Assembly (NCBI GenBank): GCA_951799405.1
Contig: OX637359.1
Coordinates: 1,794,201-1,858,200 of the forward strand
Source of the DNA: Agapetus fuscipes
Lineage: Eukaryota; Arthropoda; Insecta; Trichoptera; Glossosomatidae
DNA: 64,000 nucleotides
Reading direction: 5' to 3'
In this document: positions 10,591-20,689 of the stretch, piece by piece
How the letters are laid out: each line of letters starts with the position of its first letter
Numbering within the stretch: the first letter of the stretch is position 1
The notes under the pieces: model-generated
What the model saw: the letters and a program-made list of their open reading frames with translations, nothing else
What the model was told of the DNA's origin: nothing
Databases searched by the model: none
Program-made: the position numbers and the translations under genes

Positions 10591-11195
10591 GGGGTTGAAC
10601 CCTAACCCTCTCGCATGGAACGTAAGAATTCTACCTCAAAAAAATAAAAACTCAAATGTTTTTAAAAATATCGTACAAATAATTTTCATTTCAAAAATCG
10701 TTAAACGGTCATAAACAAAATTGAGGTAAGTCCATTTTCAGCGAAAAAATGTTTTTTTTTCTTCTTAATTTTAACGTATATTAAAATCTTCGCTAATAAC
10801 ATTTTATCCCATACTAACTTCTTGCTTCATTTCCTTCGCTTTCTGGCTCTAAAAAGTAACAAGTCCATTTTATGGGATTTTTACACCTCATTTTAAAGCA
10901 ATCTATAAAGTTTCACAAATTGCACCTAGCGCCTTCTTCCTGTGAGCCCAAGTAAAAAAAAACTTTTCAAACTCAAAGATTGTGTTTTATTAAAAATGTA
11001 AAGAAGATAAAGTACCCATTAGAGGCGTTGCTCTAGTTTCTATACATTTTTTTTGTAGCGCAATGTTTGTCCTTATTTGTTCAGGTAGATTTTGGTTGAT
11101 TTTTTTTAGAATTTCTTTGTTAACTTTACAGAATAATTGAGTGTAAATTTATATTTCAATATTAAGAAGTAAAATTTGGCTTTCATAACTGTAAC
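10591..11195. other. No gene recognised
   Basis: AT-rich, mostly homopolymer-rich stretches. No repeat family assigned. Confidence 0.45.
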
Positions 11196-11322
11196 TGTGT
11201 CGCCATTTCGCTAGGGGTGGCTGTAGCGTTTGCTGATTTGTTTCTACTTTTTCCTATCCCGGCATACCTCTTTCATTTCATTCATATCCATCACCTTTTT
11301 CATACGTTTCCTTCTTTTACAA
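11196..11322 (-). pseudogene. LINE-A C-terminal fragment
   Basis: On the minus strand it covers the last ~35 codons (MKKVMDMNEMKEV-like) and the CCACCCCTAGCGAAATGGCG terminal motif. Diverged, with no long frame. Confidence 0.65.
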
Positions 11323-11342
11323 TTTATAATCTATAATCTAAG

Positions 11343-11582
11343 TTATGCGGCTGGCCTCCCATGCTGTAGAAAATGGTTCACTTTGTCAATGTCACCCTGT
11401 TTCAGGGAAGGTCGGCTGGAGTTGCAGGGTGTATCTCCATTTGAGATTTGGTTTTTATGTTGTAGGCTCACATGCGGCATGCGCAAGCGCGAAATTGTAC
11501 GTGTCTGCTTGTGAGAATACATGTAATGTAAATATATTGAGGATTCACATTACATGTCACATATCTTTGCAACTTAGTTAGA
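11343..11582 (+). repeat. A-tail, 5'-truncated
   Basis: Starts ATGCGGCTGGCCTCCCATGC immediately after a GATTATA-like stretch. The distal part holds a short local duplication around CACATTACATG (11540-11560). Confidence 0.8.
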
Positions 11583-11700
11583 TCCATTCCTACCTGAAGA
11601 TGACCATATAGGTCGAAAACGTTTGTAAAATTATAATTCAAATATATCAATATCGTGTGTGAAATAAAATAATGTTTTAATAAAAAAATTGTGTTTTTTT
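11583..11700 (+). mobile_element. PLE terminal fragment with hammerhead-like motif
   Basis: CTGAAGA (11594-11600), a 4-bp stem GACC/GGTC and GAAAACGTTTG lie in hammerhead order with one extra base before the stem. AT-rich DNA with AAATAAAATAATG follows. This is the usual look of a PLE end, but the ribozyme fold is not canonical. Confidence 0.5.
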
Positions 11701-11770
11701 TTTTAATTTAAAAAACATAAATAATCATTGTTTTCGTTGTAGATGTTTTGCAATATTAAGTATAGTCTTT

Positions 11771-11998
11771 CTATACTATTCCTTGACTTAAAAGATTGGT
11801 ATGAGGCTGACCACATGTACTGAAAAAAAATATTCGCTTTACCAATGTTACCACAGTGAAGGTCGGCAAAAGTTGCTTTATGTTCCTTTGAGGTTTGGAT
11901 TTTAATTTGTGAGTCGGTAAACATGCAGAATTTACAAGCGTGAACTTACCCAAGTCTGTTTGGGTAACATATCCTTGCAACTTAGATTCTAGATATAT
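11771..11998 (+). repeat. A-tail, diverged
   Basis: ATTCCTTGACTTAAAAGATTGG start, then GAGGCTGACCACATG. Several internal deletions, and GGGTAACATATCCTTGCAAC near the end. Confidence 0.75.
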
Positions 11999-11999
11999 T

Positions 12000-12570
12000 T
12001 TTAAACAATCATTGTTTTTTTTACATATGTTTCGCAATATAAAATATTTTCTTTCAATACAATATCGATATTGAATTACCAACATAAACATTGTCGGTAA
12101 ATCTACCAACACACATAGCAATCCATAGATTTATTTCGCATAGCAACACTGAAATGAAACATAAACAAGAAGGCTTTCTCTTATTTCCTGTGTTGCCATA
12201 AAATCCCTGCTTTATAAATACCGCTAATAAAACCAGACTCCTTTGTTGCGGATCTCCTCTGCCCACGTCCCTTCTGTTTCTCCCCTTCTTGCTGAGCCTC
12301 CCGCCACCCCTACGGCATCTAGCTTCGGGTGGTACCACTGAAATATAGACCTCTTAAATACCATTTCCAATTATTCCTTTTTTCTCTGAATTGACTAGAA
12401 TATTCTTACGAATGTGTGATAGTCTGTCTGTGTGTTTTTTTACTTGAGTGAGTATGTTTGTGTCTCTATATGTAAGTGTAGAGAAAATTGTACTTGTGTT
12501 TGCTCGAAGATTCTGGTAAAACCTCACATGTTCCAGTTCGCAATGTTTCGAGAACCGTCCTTATGTCCAC
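12000..12570. other. No gene recognised; short GC-rich patch
   Basis: 12236-12345 is distinctly GC-richer than its surroundings (GCGGATCTCCTCTGCCCACG and on). A minus-strand frame crosses it (12054-12338) but looks like no known family. Probably a diverged transposon piece. Confidence 0.35.
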
Positions 12571-12572
12571 AT

Positions 12573-12845
12573 AATAATATTAGGATAATTTATTTGGTGA
12601 GCGCTGTTTTTGTGTGTATCACACCTCAAGAGCCCTCTGCGAGCTTGGTGGTCGCTGAAAAAAGCGCCAATTCTCAAACAAGACCCAGTTGCTGTAAGGC
12701 TGGATGGACCTTTTAGTGACCGATCTCAACCCAGCGAAGAGCAAATTTGTAAATAGTATATTTTTTGTGCTCCGCCGGGACTCGACCCCACAACCTTCCA
12801 TTTACGAGTCCGAAGTGCTACTACTGGACTTCAGACCGGTCTTAT
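12573..12845 (-). mobile_element. SINE-T2a, near full length
   Basis: The complement runs from ACCGGTCTGAAGTCCAGTAG through the B box GGTCGAGTCCCGGCGGAGCA to CAAAAACAGCGCTCACC and AATATTATT. About 40 bp are deleted in the centre, where AAAATTCATAAACCTTTACC normally lies. Confidence 0.85.
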
Positions 12846-12849
12846 TTTA

Positions 12850-13104
12850 CATAATCTGTAATCTAAGTCGTAAAGATATTTTAAAATTTCAAATTTCAAA
12901 TTGAATGCCCACAAACGATGCATATAAGTTCGCGCTTATAAATGCTGCTTGTGAACTTACAATATAAAAATCCAATCTCAAATGAACATCAGCCCTCCAA
13001 CTCTTGCCGTCCTTCCCTAAAACAGGGGTGACATTAGCAAAGTGAGTCATTTTTTAGAGCATTGGTGGTTAGCCTCTTACCAACCTATAAGTCAAGGAAT
13101 AGAA
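12850..13104 (-). repeat. A-tail
   Basis: Directly abuts the preceding SINE-T2a. Runs from AATCTGTAATCTAAGTCG to CCTATAAGTCAAGGAATAG. Confidence 0.8.
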
Positions 13105-13199
13105 ATGATAGATTTAAGTCAAGACTAGAATATGTTCATTTGCTCTTTTGAAATTAAATTTTGAGTACAGATGCGATTCGCAAATTTATTTCAGTTAAA

Positions 13200-13541
13200 C
13201 GCAACTACGCAACTAAGCTACACATATAGTGTAACTTCTTGCCGCGTTATCCCCGAAGGGGTCGCATGTGGCGAGTTGAACCTATTTATTTTTACAGGTA
13301 AGGGGGCCGGCCTTACGCCAACCACTTCAGTTGAAGTGGGGGTTTTCCCAGCTCCCGAGGGGGCTGGTACTCATTTCTTGTGAAGGCTGAGTAAACCTTG
13401 CCGGTAATTTTATTATGGGGTTTAAAATAAACACCGAAATAGGAAATCATTTCTGACACCCTCCTCGGTGGGATTCGAACCCGAGCTCACGGGGTAGAAT
13501 GCGAGCACTCTACCAACTGAGCTATCGACCGGACCGGACAG
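13200..13541 (-). mobile_element. SINE-T1, full length
   Basis: Good B box (complement GGTTCGAATCCC, near 13470) and A box (complement TAGCTCAGTTGG, near 13515). The 3' end (AACGCAACTAC on the plus strand) carries a short duplication of GCAACTA. Confidence 0.88.
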
Positions 13542-13574
13542 TTCGGTTCAGAAAAAGGTATTACATTACTTGCG

Positions 13575-13645
13575 CTTGTAAGCCGCCATTCCGCTTTGGA
13601 TGGCTAATACCTCCACAGATGGGTCTCCATTTTGTTTCGTTTTGG
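13575..13645 (-). repeat. LINE-A terminal fragment
   Basis: GCCGCCATTCCGCTTTGGATGG...ACCTCCACAGATG is the complement of the stop-proximal end of LINE-A, compare 51490-51545. Confidence 0.55.
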
Positions 13646-13671
13646 CTCCTCAATCAAAAAAATTATAATGT

Positions 13672-13738
13672 TAAGATTTGTTAAGAGGAATGCAATTCAC
13701 AAACCCACTTTGCCTGGCCAGAGACAGGTTGTAAGTAC
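13672..13738 (-). repeat. SINE-T3 tail fragment
   Basis: GAGGAATGCAATTCACAAAC followed by TGCCTGGCCAGAGACAGG matches the tail side of the fuller SINE-T3 copies. Confidence 0.65.
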
Positions 13739-14097
13739 AATGTTTTATTTGGGAAAATTGTTTAATCAATGTGTGAAATAAAATCCCTCTACCCAGTGCA
13801 CGCGTCTGTTTTACTAAAATAAGAATCTAGAGACAGACAGTGCCTATCAAAGCTTCATTTAAAGCTATGTATGCCGAAGGGGAGAGATACGGCAGTCCTC
13901 ATTTTACGACTGCAAACTTCTGAGGTCTGAAATTTATTATTATACTGTTTTATAAGGACCCTCTTCTCCAAGTGTAAAATTATATACTCAACTCAGACAT
14001 AGAGTTTTATCAAAAAATGTATGAAAACTTAAACAGCGCTCTTAGAAAGCATCGCGGTTTCTTCCAATGAGTTATAATGTTAATGGAGACGATTTTT
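13739..14097. other. No gene recognised
   Basis: No repeat family or coding signal seen. Confidence 0.45.
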
Positions 14098-14322
14098 TTT
14101 TTAAATAGATTTGTGAAGAGGAATGTAATTCAACAACCTATTTTGCCTAGCAGGATGTCTTCATGCGAAAGCAGAAGCTTGTGTGATGCAATGACATCTG
14201 TTGAACCAGAATCAAAGTTATGGTCAAAGGGACAAGCGTGATTTGAGCCAGCGTTATTTTGTTGCAAATACGCTAGTCAAGAACAGCGGCTTGATCACCT
14301 GAGCCATAAACTTACGGCATTG
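14098..14322 (-). mobile_element. SINE-T3, near full length
   Basis: The complement starts with a tRNA-like head (TTATGGCTCAGGTGATCAAG as A box, GGCTCAAATC as decayed B box). It continues to ATAACTTTGATTCTGGTTCA and ends TTCCTCTTCACAAATCTATT plus A-rich DNA. Head similarity is to type II (Leu/Ser-like) tRNAs. Confidence 0.65.
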
Positions 14323-14377
14323 TAACAAACTAACAGTCCTTTTCACGAAAACATTTGATCTATAGCTGATCTACGGG

Positions 14378-14833
14378 TCATATAATCTATAATCTATAAT
14401 CTAAGTTGCAAGGATATATTCATTCAAAGCTCTCAGATGTATGCCCACAAACAAACACGTGTAGTTCGCGCTTACAAATGCTGATTGTGTACTTACAAAT
14501 TAAATCCAAACCTCAAATGAACATAAGCCCTGCAACTCTTGCCGACATTCCCTGAAACAGGGGTGACATTTGCAGTTGCTGGCCCTCTGGCCTGGAACCA
14601 CCTGCCACATCATGTGAGAAAGCTAGAGGACCATGGAAAGTTCCGGAATGCACTGAAGACAAGCAAATTTCTGGCATCGCATCGTTTGCACCAGCGCCCT
14701 TGGAGTGACTACATCACGAAACGGCGCTATAAAGAAATCATCAACTCATCATCATCATCATCGACATTGGCAAAGTGAACCATTTTTTACAGTATGGGTG
14801 GTCAGCCTCATACCAACCTATAAGTCAAGGAAT
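14378..14833 (-). repeat. A-tail interrupted by an L2-like insertion
   Basis: Left part 14378-14570, right part 14763-14833. Joining across the insert restores GGGGTGACATTGGCAAAGTG. Confidence 0.85.
14571..14762 (+). pseudogene. L2-like 3' end inserted in an A-tail
   Basis: 192 bp encoding AVAGPLAWNHLPHHVRKLED and the rest of the L2 C-terminus, then GGCGCTATAAAGAAATCATC and (ATC)n. The flanks carry a 6-bp TSD, GACATT (14565-14570, 14763-14768). This is a typical extremely 5'-truncated LINE insertion. Confidence 0.88.
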
Positions 14834-14875
14834 CAAAGGTCATCAATTATAAATATGGAAAATTCACTTTACTAC

Positions 14876-14955
14876 AAAGTATGCAAGGACAGAGTCAAGT
14901 GGAGGCACTTGTGTGGAGGTACCGGCCACGCCTAGAGGAATGGCGGCAGGATACA
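14876..14955 (+). pseudogene. LINE-A last codons
   Basis: CKDRVKWRHLCGGTGHA followed by a stop. Then CGCCTAGAGGAATGGCGGCA, the terminal motif of the subfamily that ends in CGGTGHP. Confidence 0.7.
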
Positions 14956-14991
14956 AGACAAGACACTATTTCTACAACACAAGATACTAAT

Positions 14992-15212
14992 TCCTTGACT
15001 TATAGGAATAAGTATGCGGTTGACCACTCATCCTGTAAAAAGTGGTTCACTTTGTCAATTTCACCCTTGTTTCACAGAAGGTCGTCAGAAGTTTTAAGGG
15101 CTTATGTTCATTTGGAGGTTTGGATTTTAATTTGCAAGTGTACATGCAGCCTTTGTAACTTACAAGTATCTGTTTGTGGGCATGCGTTTAATATGAATTT
15201 TAAATATTAATT
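14992..15212 (+). repeat. A-tail
   Basis: Starts ATTCCTTGACTTATAGGAAT. Contains a short insertion before GTATGCGGTTGACCACTCAT. Ends before the GATTA tract. Confidence 0.8.
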
Positions 15213-15620
15213 GAGAAGAAGGTTATGAATCGGGATGAAAGGAAAGAAGTATGTAAGGACAGAAGGAAATGGCGGTTGATCTGTAATGTTGGCGGCTAGG
15301 ACTGGGTTTTTTAAATTAGAATTTTGTATTCTGTATTTGTTTTGATGTGTATACATATTATTATTTGTGATTTAAAAATGTAACTTGGTGTATATTATGT
15401 TCCTTGACTTATAGGTTGGTATGTGAATGTGACTGACCACACATGCTGTAGAAGATGGTTCTCTTTGCCAATGTCACCCCTGTTTCAGGGAGGGTCGGCA
15501 AGAGTTGCAGAGCTTATGTTCATTTGAGATTGGGTTTTTTATATTGTAGGTCCACATGCGGCATGTGTTTCTTAAATGATGTATCGATGGATGTATATAT
15601 CTTTGCATCTTCGATTTAGA
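15213..15620 (+). mobile_element. LINE-A 3' end: last codons, 3' UTR, A-tail
   Basis: 15213-15296 encodes KKVMNRDERKEVCKDRRKWR and then ends in the CNVGG-type stop. About 105 bp of 3' UTR follow, then the A-tail from TTCCTTGACTTATAGGTTGG (15401). It shows directly that the A-tail is the downstream part of LINE-A transcripts. Confidence 0.82.
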
Positions 15621-15811
15621 TTTAGATTTTAGATATCGTCTATTTTCGTTGAAATAGTTTCCAGTCCACAGATATTTTAGGTCTATAGCTTCCACACATT
15701 TTTGGTTGAGTTTACACTCGGAATGCTGGATATTATTTATAACAGAGAGTTTTATGGCCGGAATGATAATTATGAGATGACTTTAAAATTTGTTTTATGT
15801 TTTCTCCAAAT

Positions 15812-16047
15812 GTTAGTATGACCACCCATGCCGTAAAATTCGGTTCACTTTTGCCAATGCCACCCCGCTTCAGGAAACGGCGGCAGGAGTTGCAAGGTTT
15901 ATGTTCATGTGAGGTTTTGCTTATTTGTATGCACACATGCAGAATGTGTAGGCGCGAACCTACATGTGCCTGTCTGTGGGCATGCATTTAGTATGAGCCT
16001 TAAATGTGAACATATCTTTGCAGCATAGATTATAGATATAGATGATA
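15812..16047 (+). repeat. A-tail, variant 2
   Basis: Belongs to a subfamily marked by CCACCCCGCTTCAG, CGGCAGGAGTTGCAAGG, TGCAGAATGTGTAGGCGCGA and CATGTGCCTGTCTGTGGGC. Other variant-2 copies are at 24357, 51988, 55561 and 58590. Confidence 0.82.
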
Positions 16048-16053
16048 TATCCT

Positions 16054-16312
16054 CTTGTTCCTTGTCTTATAAGTAGGTATGAGGCTGACCACCCAAGCTG
16101 TATAAAATGGTTAACTTTGTCAATGTCACCCCTGTTTCAGGGAAGGTCGGCAGGAGTTGCAGGGTGTTTGTTCATGTGAGATTCGTCTTTTCATATTGTT
16201 GGTCCACATACTGCATGTTTAAGCGTGAACTTATATGTACGTGTCTGCTTGTGAAAATGAATATAAGGGGAATCTTTAATGTTGCATATATTTGCAACTT
16301 AGATTAGATTAG
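16054..16312 (+). repeat. A-tail, full-length unit
   Basis: TTGTTCCTTGTCTTATAAGTAGG start, AGATTAGATTAGA end. Confidence 0.85.
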
Positions 16313-16380
16313 AAAGCTCATGTCAAATGCATGTCCACAAACAAACACGTGTAAAATCGCGCTTTCAAATTTATGGTATT
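16313..16380 (-). repeat. A-tail fragment, tail-to-tail with the previous copy
   Basis: GCTCATGTCAAATGCATGTC, CACAAACAAACACGTG and GCGCTTTCAAAT are the complement of the distal unit. The two copies meet at their GATTA ends. Confidence 0.65.
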
Positions 16381-16394
16381 AATACCATATAGGC

Positions 16395-16448
16395 AGAATA
16401 AAGTGGTGAATTGCATTTCTCTTCACAAATCTATTAAAAAAAAATATA
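16395..16448 (+). repeat. SINE-T3 tail fragment
   Basis: GGCAGAATAAAGTGGTGAATTGC and TTCTCTTCACAAATCTATT followed by A-rich DNA. Confidence 0.6.
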
Positions 16449-17252
16449 TAGATTGTAGGGAGTCCTGAACGTTGCTTATAAAAATATCGCTGCCTAGCGT
16501 TAAGAGAGGCTTTGAGCAACAGAGATGGGTATAGAGAGCTAGTAGAGACTTAAGCGAGAGGGACAGAGATGGGTGTATAGAGGTAGCAGGGACTAGAGTG
16601 AGAGGGAAAATGGCCACAGAATGGGATAACTGACTCGTTAAATGAAATTAGCCCCCGTACTTCGTGCAGTCTATGCTCCTTTTAATGGTTGATTTCGGTA
16701 AGCACTAAACTCTTATTTTTAAAACCAAGATGATGTATGGAACCTTTATGTACGAAAGTGAAGCCTAGACAGGTCTTCATTAAAATATTACCGATATTCG
16801 GTAGGTAAGAATTGCCGTGTTGATGAGACTTCCAACCCAGGTCATCGACCGCCCCCTCACCAACACCCATACCTCTACGTCACTCCAACAATTGTTGTAG
16901 ACCTACACATTCTCTGAAATCTGAGAAGTCTTTCGCACCAGATTAAAAAAAAAATGTTGACTAGTGTGAACACTAAATTTCACTTTTTTTTTTTGCATGA
17001 AAATGCATTGCGTCTTATAAAATGACCAAGCGCTTTTTAGCAAGGCGCCTGCTACGGAGGGAGGTTTGACGTATTGCAAGAGAAAATTACATTTCCCGAA
17101 CGTAAATCTTCATTTAAATACTTGCTTGTTTTTCGTTCTTATTGCACAAAGAGGAAAAAACAAAAACAATTATATTGTTGCAAATGCGTAATTGTGTGTC
17201 TGTGTGAGTTGGTGTGCGTTGTGTCTGTCTGAGTCTTTGAAGTCCCACTGTA
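16449..17252. other. No gene; contains an M5 end at 16772-16840
   Basis: 16500-16620 is a GAGAGGGA/CAGAGATGGGT-type imperfect repeat. 16772-16840 (ATATTACCGATATTCGGTAG, GTAAGAATTGCCGTG, GATGAGACTTCCA) is one end of the M5 MITE. The rest is unassigned. Confidence 0.55.
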
Positions 17253-17580
17253 ACGCAACGCAACTAAGCTACACATATAGTGTAACTTCTTGCCGCGTTA
17301 GCCCCGAAGGGGTCGCATGTGGCGAGTTGAACCTATTTATTTTTACAGGTAAAGGGGCCAGCCTTACGCCAACCACTTCAGTTGAAGTGGGGGTTTCCCA
17401 GCTCCCGAGAGAGCTGGTACTCATTTCTTGTGAAGGCTGAGTAAACCTTCCCGGTATTTTATTTTGGGGTTTGAAATAAACACCGAAACGGGAAATCATT
17501 TCTGACACCCTCGGTGGGATTTGAACCTGAGCTCACGGCATGGAATGCAAGCACTCTACCAACTGAGCTATCGACCGGAC
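17253..17580 (-). mobile_element. SINE-T1, full length
   Basis: Complete from the CCGGTCGATAGCTCAGTTGG head to the GTGTAGCTTAGTTGCGTTGC end. The two conserved palindromes are intact (ACTTCAACTGAAGT and CCCCTTCGGGG). Confidence 0.9.
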
Positions 17581-17884
17581 TTACTTCCACCCACTGTGTG
17601 AGTGTTTACTTGAATATTCCAAGTAGAATGATCTGGCGAGATCTCGCATGTGCTAGTCGCCAATGTTTCGAACATAACCCTTATTTTCACATATAAATAG
17701 AGACCGAGATGCTCTGTAGTCAGACTTGCATCTAAACCGTCGTGCTCTACAGTTTAAAAGCAACTCTGTGTACCGTATCTTAAAATAAATTGTGCAAAAT
17801 GAAAAACCGCAATTTTAATTAAATTGAACCCGGTACAATCATAACAATATTACACTTTAGTGCATGCGGTTTATTTTTAATAAC
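17581..17884. other. No gene recognised
   Basis: No repeat family or coding signal seen. Confidence 0.45.
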
Positions 17885-18197
17885 GTTATCAAGGAACTTA
17901 TAGGTTGGTGTGCGGCTGACCACCCATGCTGTAAAAAATGGTTCACTTTGCCAATGTCACCCCTGTTCCAGGGAAGGACGGCAAGAGTTGCAGGGTGTAT
18001 GTCCATTTGAGATTTGGGGTTTTTAGTTGTAGGTTCACATGCACGTTCACGTTCACGTTCACGTTCACGTTCACGTTCACGTTCACGTGCTTGCATATGC
18101 GCCATGTGCAAGCACGAACTTGTACGTGTCTGCTTGTGAGAATGCATATAATGTAAATTCCCAATATAACATATCTTTGCAACTTACATTAGATTAG
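17885..18197 (+). repeat. A-tail with an internal hexamer expansion
   Basis: Normal unit except that after GTTCACATG the sequence CACGTT repeats about eight times (18039-18090). It resumes at GCATATGCGCCATGTGCAAG. Confidence 0.88.
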
Positions 18198-18582
18198 ACA
18201 TTTATTTCCACTTAAGTTAAAGTTAAACCATTTTTTTCCGTTTTTAATTTTTTCTGTTTGCCCAACCACGACAACACTTTTACGGGTTAAATCTACCACC
18301 GGGCATATTGTGTATGCGTTCCTTTTCACCCCTCATTGTCTTAAAAAGAAGAAAAAAAAGACGTTACCCTTGTGAGAATAAAGGCTTAAAACACCATGAA
18401 ATAGTGAGCCTTGCAAATGAGTTTTTTCCTTTTATTTTGCTGTTTTTGGTTTCGCCATTGTCTTGAAAAAAGAAACGACTGAAAGAGTCCTGAAAGCGCT
18501 TCTGTAAAAACAAATTGTAGCTCTTTTTAGATAAATGGTCAATTGTGCGTGTCAGTTTTGCGTGTATCTTAATTATGCTGTA
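18198..18582. other. No gene recognised
   Basis: AT-rich, unassigned. Confidence 0.45.
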
Positions 18583-19090
18583 TCTATAATAATTTATAAT
18601 CTTATTTGCAAAGATATATTACATTTAATATTAGTATTACATGCAATCCCATTAGCAGAGACGTATAATTTTGCAACTCAAAATTTGGGAAAATCGAGAT
18701 TTAGTAATAAAACGCAAGAACAATGCGAGAAGAATAGGTAGAATGCGACAGCCGTTCAATTTGGACGAATATGACCGAGATAAAACATCGGACGCCTTTT
18801 TCATCCCATACAAGTTGTACTGGTTGTCTGAACTTCAAACGTGATTTCTCAACATTCTTATTTTTTGAGTTATTGCTCTTCATGATTAAGCGTGCAAGAT
18901 GCCGCATGCGGACCTAGACCTTTTATGTTGTAGGTCCGACATACAATATAAATAACCCAATTTCAAATGAACATAAGCCCGGAAACTCTTGCTGATCTTC
19001 TCTGAAAAAGGGGTGACATTGGAAATGTGAATCATTTTTTACAGTAAGGGGGGTCAGTTTCTTATACCTTAAGCGTATTAGTCAAGGAAA
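18583..19090 (-). repeat. A-tail interrupted by M2
   Basis: 18583-18671 holds the distal end (AATTTATAATCTTATTTGC). 18900-19090 holds the rest (ATGCCGCATGCGGACCTA through AGTCAAGGAAATG). M2 lies between. Confidence 0.72.
18672..18899. mobile_element. M2 MITE, copy 1
   Basis: About 225 bp, the inverse of 51700-51946. The shared core includes GAATAGGTAGAATGCGACAG, GAACG/CGTTCAATTTGGACG and TCATCCCATACAAGTTGTAC. TIRs are decayed: AACTCAAAAT and the facing TTTTTTGAGTTATTG. Confidence 0.75.
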
Positions 19091-19120
19091 TGTCTGAAAT
19101 TATAATAATCCCACAGGCAA

Positions 19121-19375
19121 GGTTTCTTGTTTTATAGGTTGTTATGACGCTGCCCCCCCACACTGTTAAAATGGTTAACTTTGCCAACGGCACCTCTGTG
19201 ACAGTCAAGGGTGACAACAGTTGCAAGGCATGTGCTACGTTGAGATTTGGGATTTATTTTATTTGCACACATACAGCATTTGTGTAAGCTTTGAAGAAAG
19301 TACGCGTGTCTGCTTGCGGGCAAGCATTAATTATGAATCTTCCTAATATATCTTGGCAAATTGGATTTTACATTG
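19121..19375 (+). repeat. A-tail, diverged
   Basis: TTTCTTGTTTTATAGGTTG start, CCAACGGCACCTCTGTGACA centre, TTGGCAAATTGGATTTTAC end. Confidence 0.7.
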
Positions 19376-19424
19376 TAAATCGTCATGCTTTATACAACCA
19401 AATATGTTAGAAAACATAGACTAT

Positions 19425-19492
19425 CCGCAACGCAACAGAGCTACACATATAGTGTAACATCTTGCTGCGTTATGCCCAATAGATGAAAATAT
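19425..19492 (-). repeat. SINE-T1 3' end fragment
   Basis: GCAACGCAACAGAGCTACAC, then ATATAGTGTAACATCTTGC. Only the last ~65 bp of the SINE remain. Confidence 0.65.
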
Positions 19493-19875
19493 ACAGTAAC
19501 TCACAGTTTTTTACATCTAAGACTATCCTCAACATGATTAGTCATTCAAAAATGACACGCATCAGTGAAAGTGTGTTGGTTTTAACGAGTAGCATTGGAG
19601 AGCTTTCTCGCAAACCACTGGCCGGTTTTATTACTAGACGACTCGAGTTTTAGGAAAACATTTTTCTTTAACTAACAATGAAAGGAAATTTTTAAAATGT
19701 AAGCAAAACTGTTGTTTTCCTTCAGTGGAAAATTTTATTTATTTAATTTATAAAATCACTCATTTCAATGAGAGTAAAAAAATACGTTCATATTAATTTA
19801 ACCTAGTTACAAAGAATTCATAAAAAGTGATTCATTATTTTTTTGTGAATAAACTCAATACTACCACATTTATTT
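19493..19875. other. No gene recognised
   Basis: AT-rich, unassigned. Confidence 0.45.
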
Positions 19876-20362
19876 GACCGTAGCTCAATGGTAACACTGC
19901 GGACTATGAATGGGAAGGTTGTGGGTTCGAATCCCGGCGGAGCACATAAATATAGAATTTATATTTTCAAATTTGCTCTTCGCTGGGTTGAAAAATTCAT
20001 ACACCTTTACCAATGGCCGGTAAGCAAAGGTCCATCCAGCCTTACAGCAACTGGGTCTTGCTTGAGAATTGGCGCTTTGTAGCGACGACGATCCAGCTCG
20101 TGAAAAAGGTTGATAGCTCAATTGGTAGAATGCTTGCATTCCATGCCGAGAGCAAGGGTTCGATCTCAAAGGTTTACTCAGCCTTCACAAGAAATGAGAA
20201 CCAGCCCCCCGGGAGCTGGGAAACCCCCACTTCAACTGAAAGTGGTTGGTGTGAGGCCGGCTCCCTTACCTGTAAAAATAAATAGATCCCGAAGCGCCAC
20301 ATGCGACCCCTTCGGGGAAACGCAGGCAAGAAGTTACACTATATGTGTAGCTTGGTTGCGTT
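19876..20362 (+). mobile_element. Dimeric SINE T2-T1, copy 1
   Basis: SINE-T2 (A box TAGCTCAATGG, B box GGTTCGAATCCCGGCGGAGC) runs to GCGACGACGATCCAGCTCG, then TGAAAAAGG. It passes directly into a SINE-T1 head (GATAGCTCAATTGGTAGAAT, B box GGGTTCGATCTC). The T1 half lacks the GAAATGATTTCCCG segment of monomeric T1 and joins straight to GGTTTACTCAGCC. It ends GCAGGCAAGAAGTTACAC...GTAGCTTGGTTGCG. The fused element has two tRNA-like heads, about 230 bp apart. Confidence 0.85.
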
Positions 20363-20369
20363 TTTTTTT

Positions 20370-20590
20370 GCTCCTCGCTGGGTTGAAAAATTCATAAACT
20401 TTATCAAAGACTGGTCACTAAAAGGTCTATCCAGCCTTACAGCAACTGGGTCTTGCTTGAGTATTGGCGCTTTGTAGCGACGACGACCAAGCTGGTACAC
20501 CTCTGTGGCACTCACTACAAGTGCCATAGACCCCTAGTGTCTCTAGAATCTAGGGAGTCTCCCGCACAGGATTTCTTTCACAGGAGTAAG
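20370..20590 (+). mobile_element. SINE-T2b, 5'-truncated
   Basis: Follows the dimer after a short T run. Starts GCTCCTCGCTGGGTTG and ends with the T2b-specific GTCTCTAGAATCTAGGGAG, TCTCCCGCACAGGATTTC. Confidence 0.78.
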
Positions 20591-20689
20591 GAGAAACGTT
20601 GAGAATTCCGTTCGTCTGTACAACACGGTTTGTAAGTTTTTTTTTTTTTTTATAAGTGTTTACTATATACTGGGGATTTGCTTTCCGAG

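Noticed and set aside
12054..12338. 94-codon minus-strand frame (Arg/Gly-rich start)
   Set aside because: Resembles no family convincingly. A distant likeness to a LINE GRPRK-type tail is too weak to call.
15700..15760. Possible PLE endonuclease scrap (TTTACACTCGGAATG)
   Set aside because: The resemblance to an HSEC codon block is only 12 bp and the surrounding frame does not support it.
17938..18182. Frames with TFTF or NVNV repeats
   Set aside because: Translated CACGTT hexamer; belongs to the A-tail.
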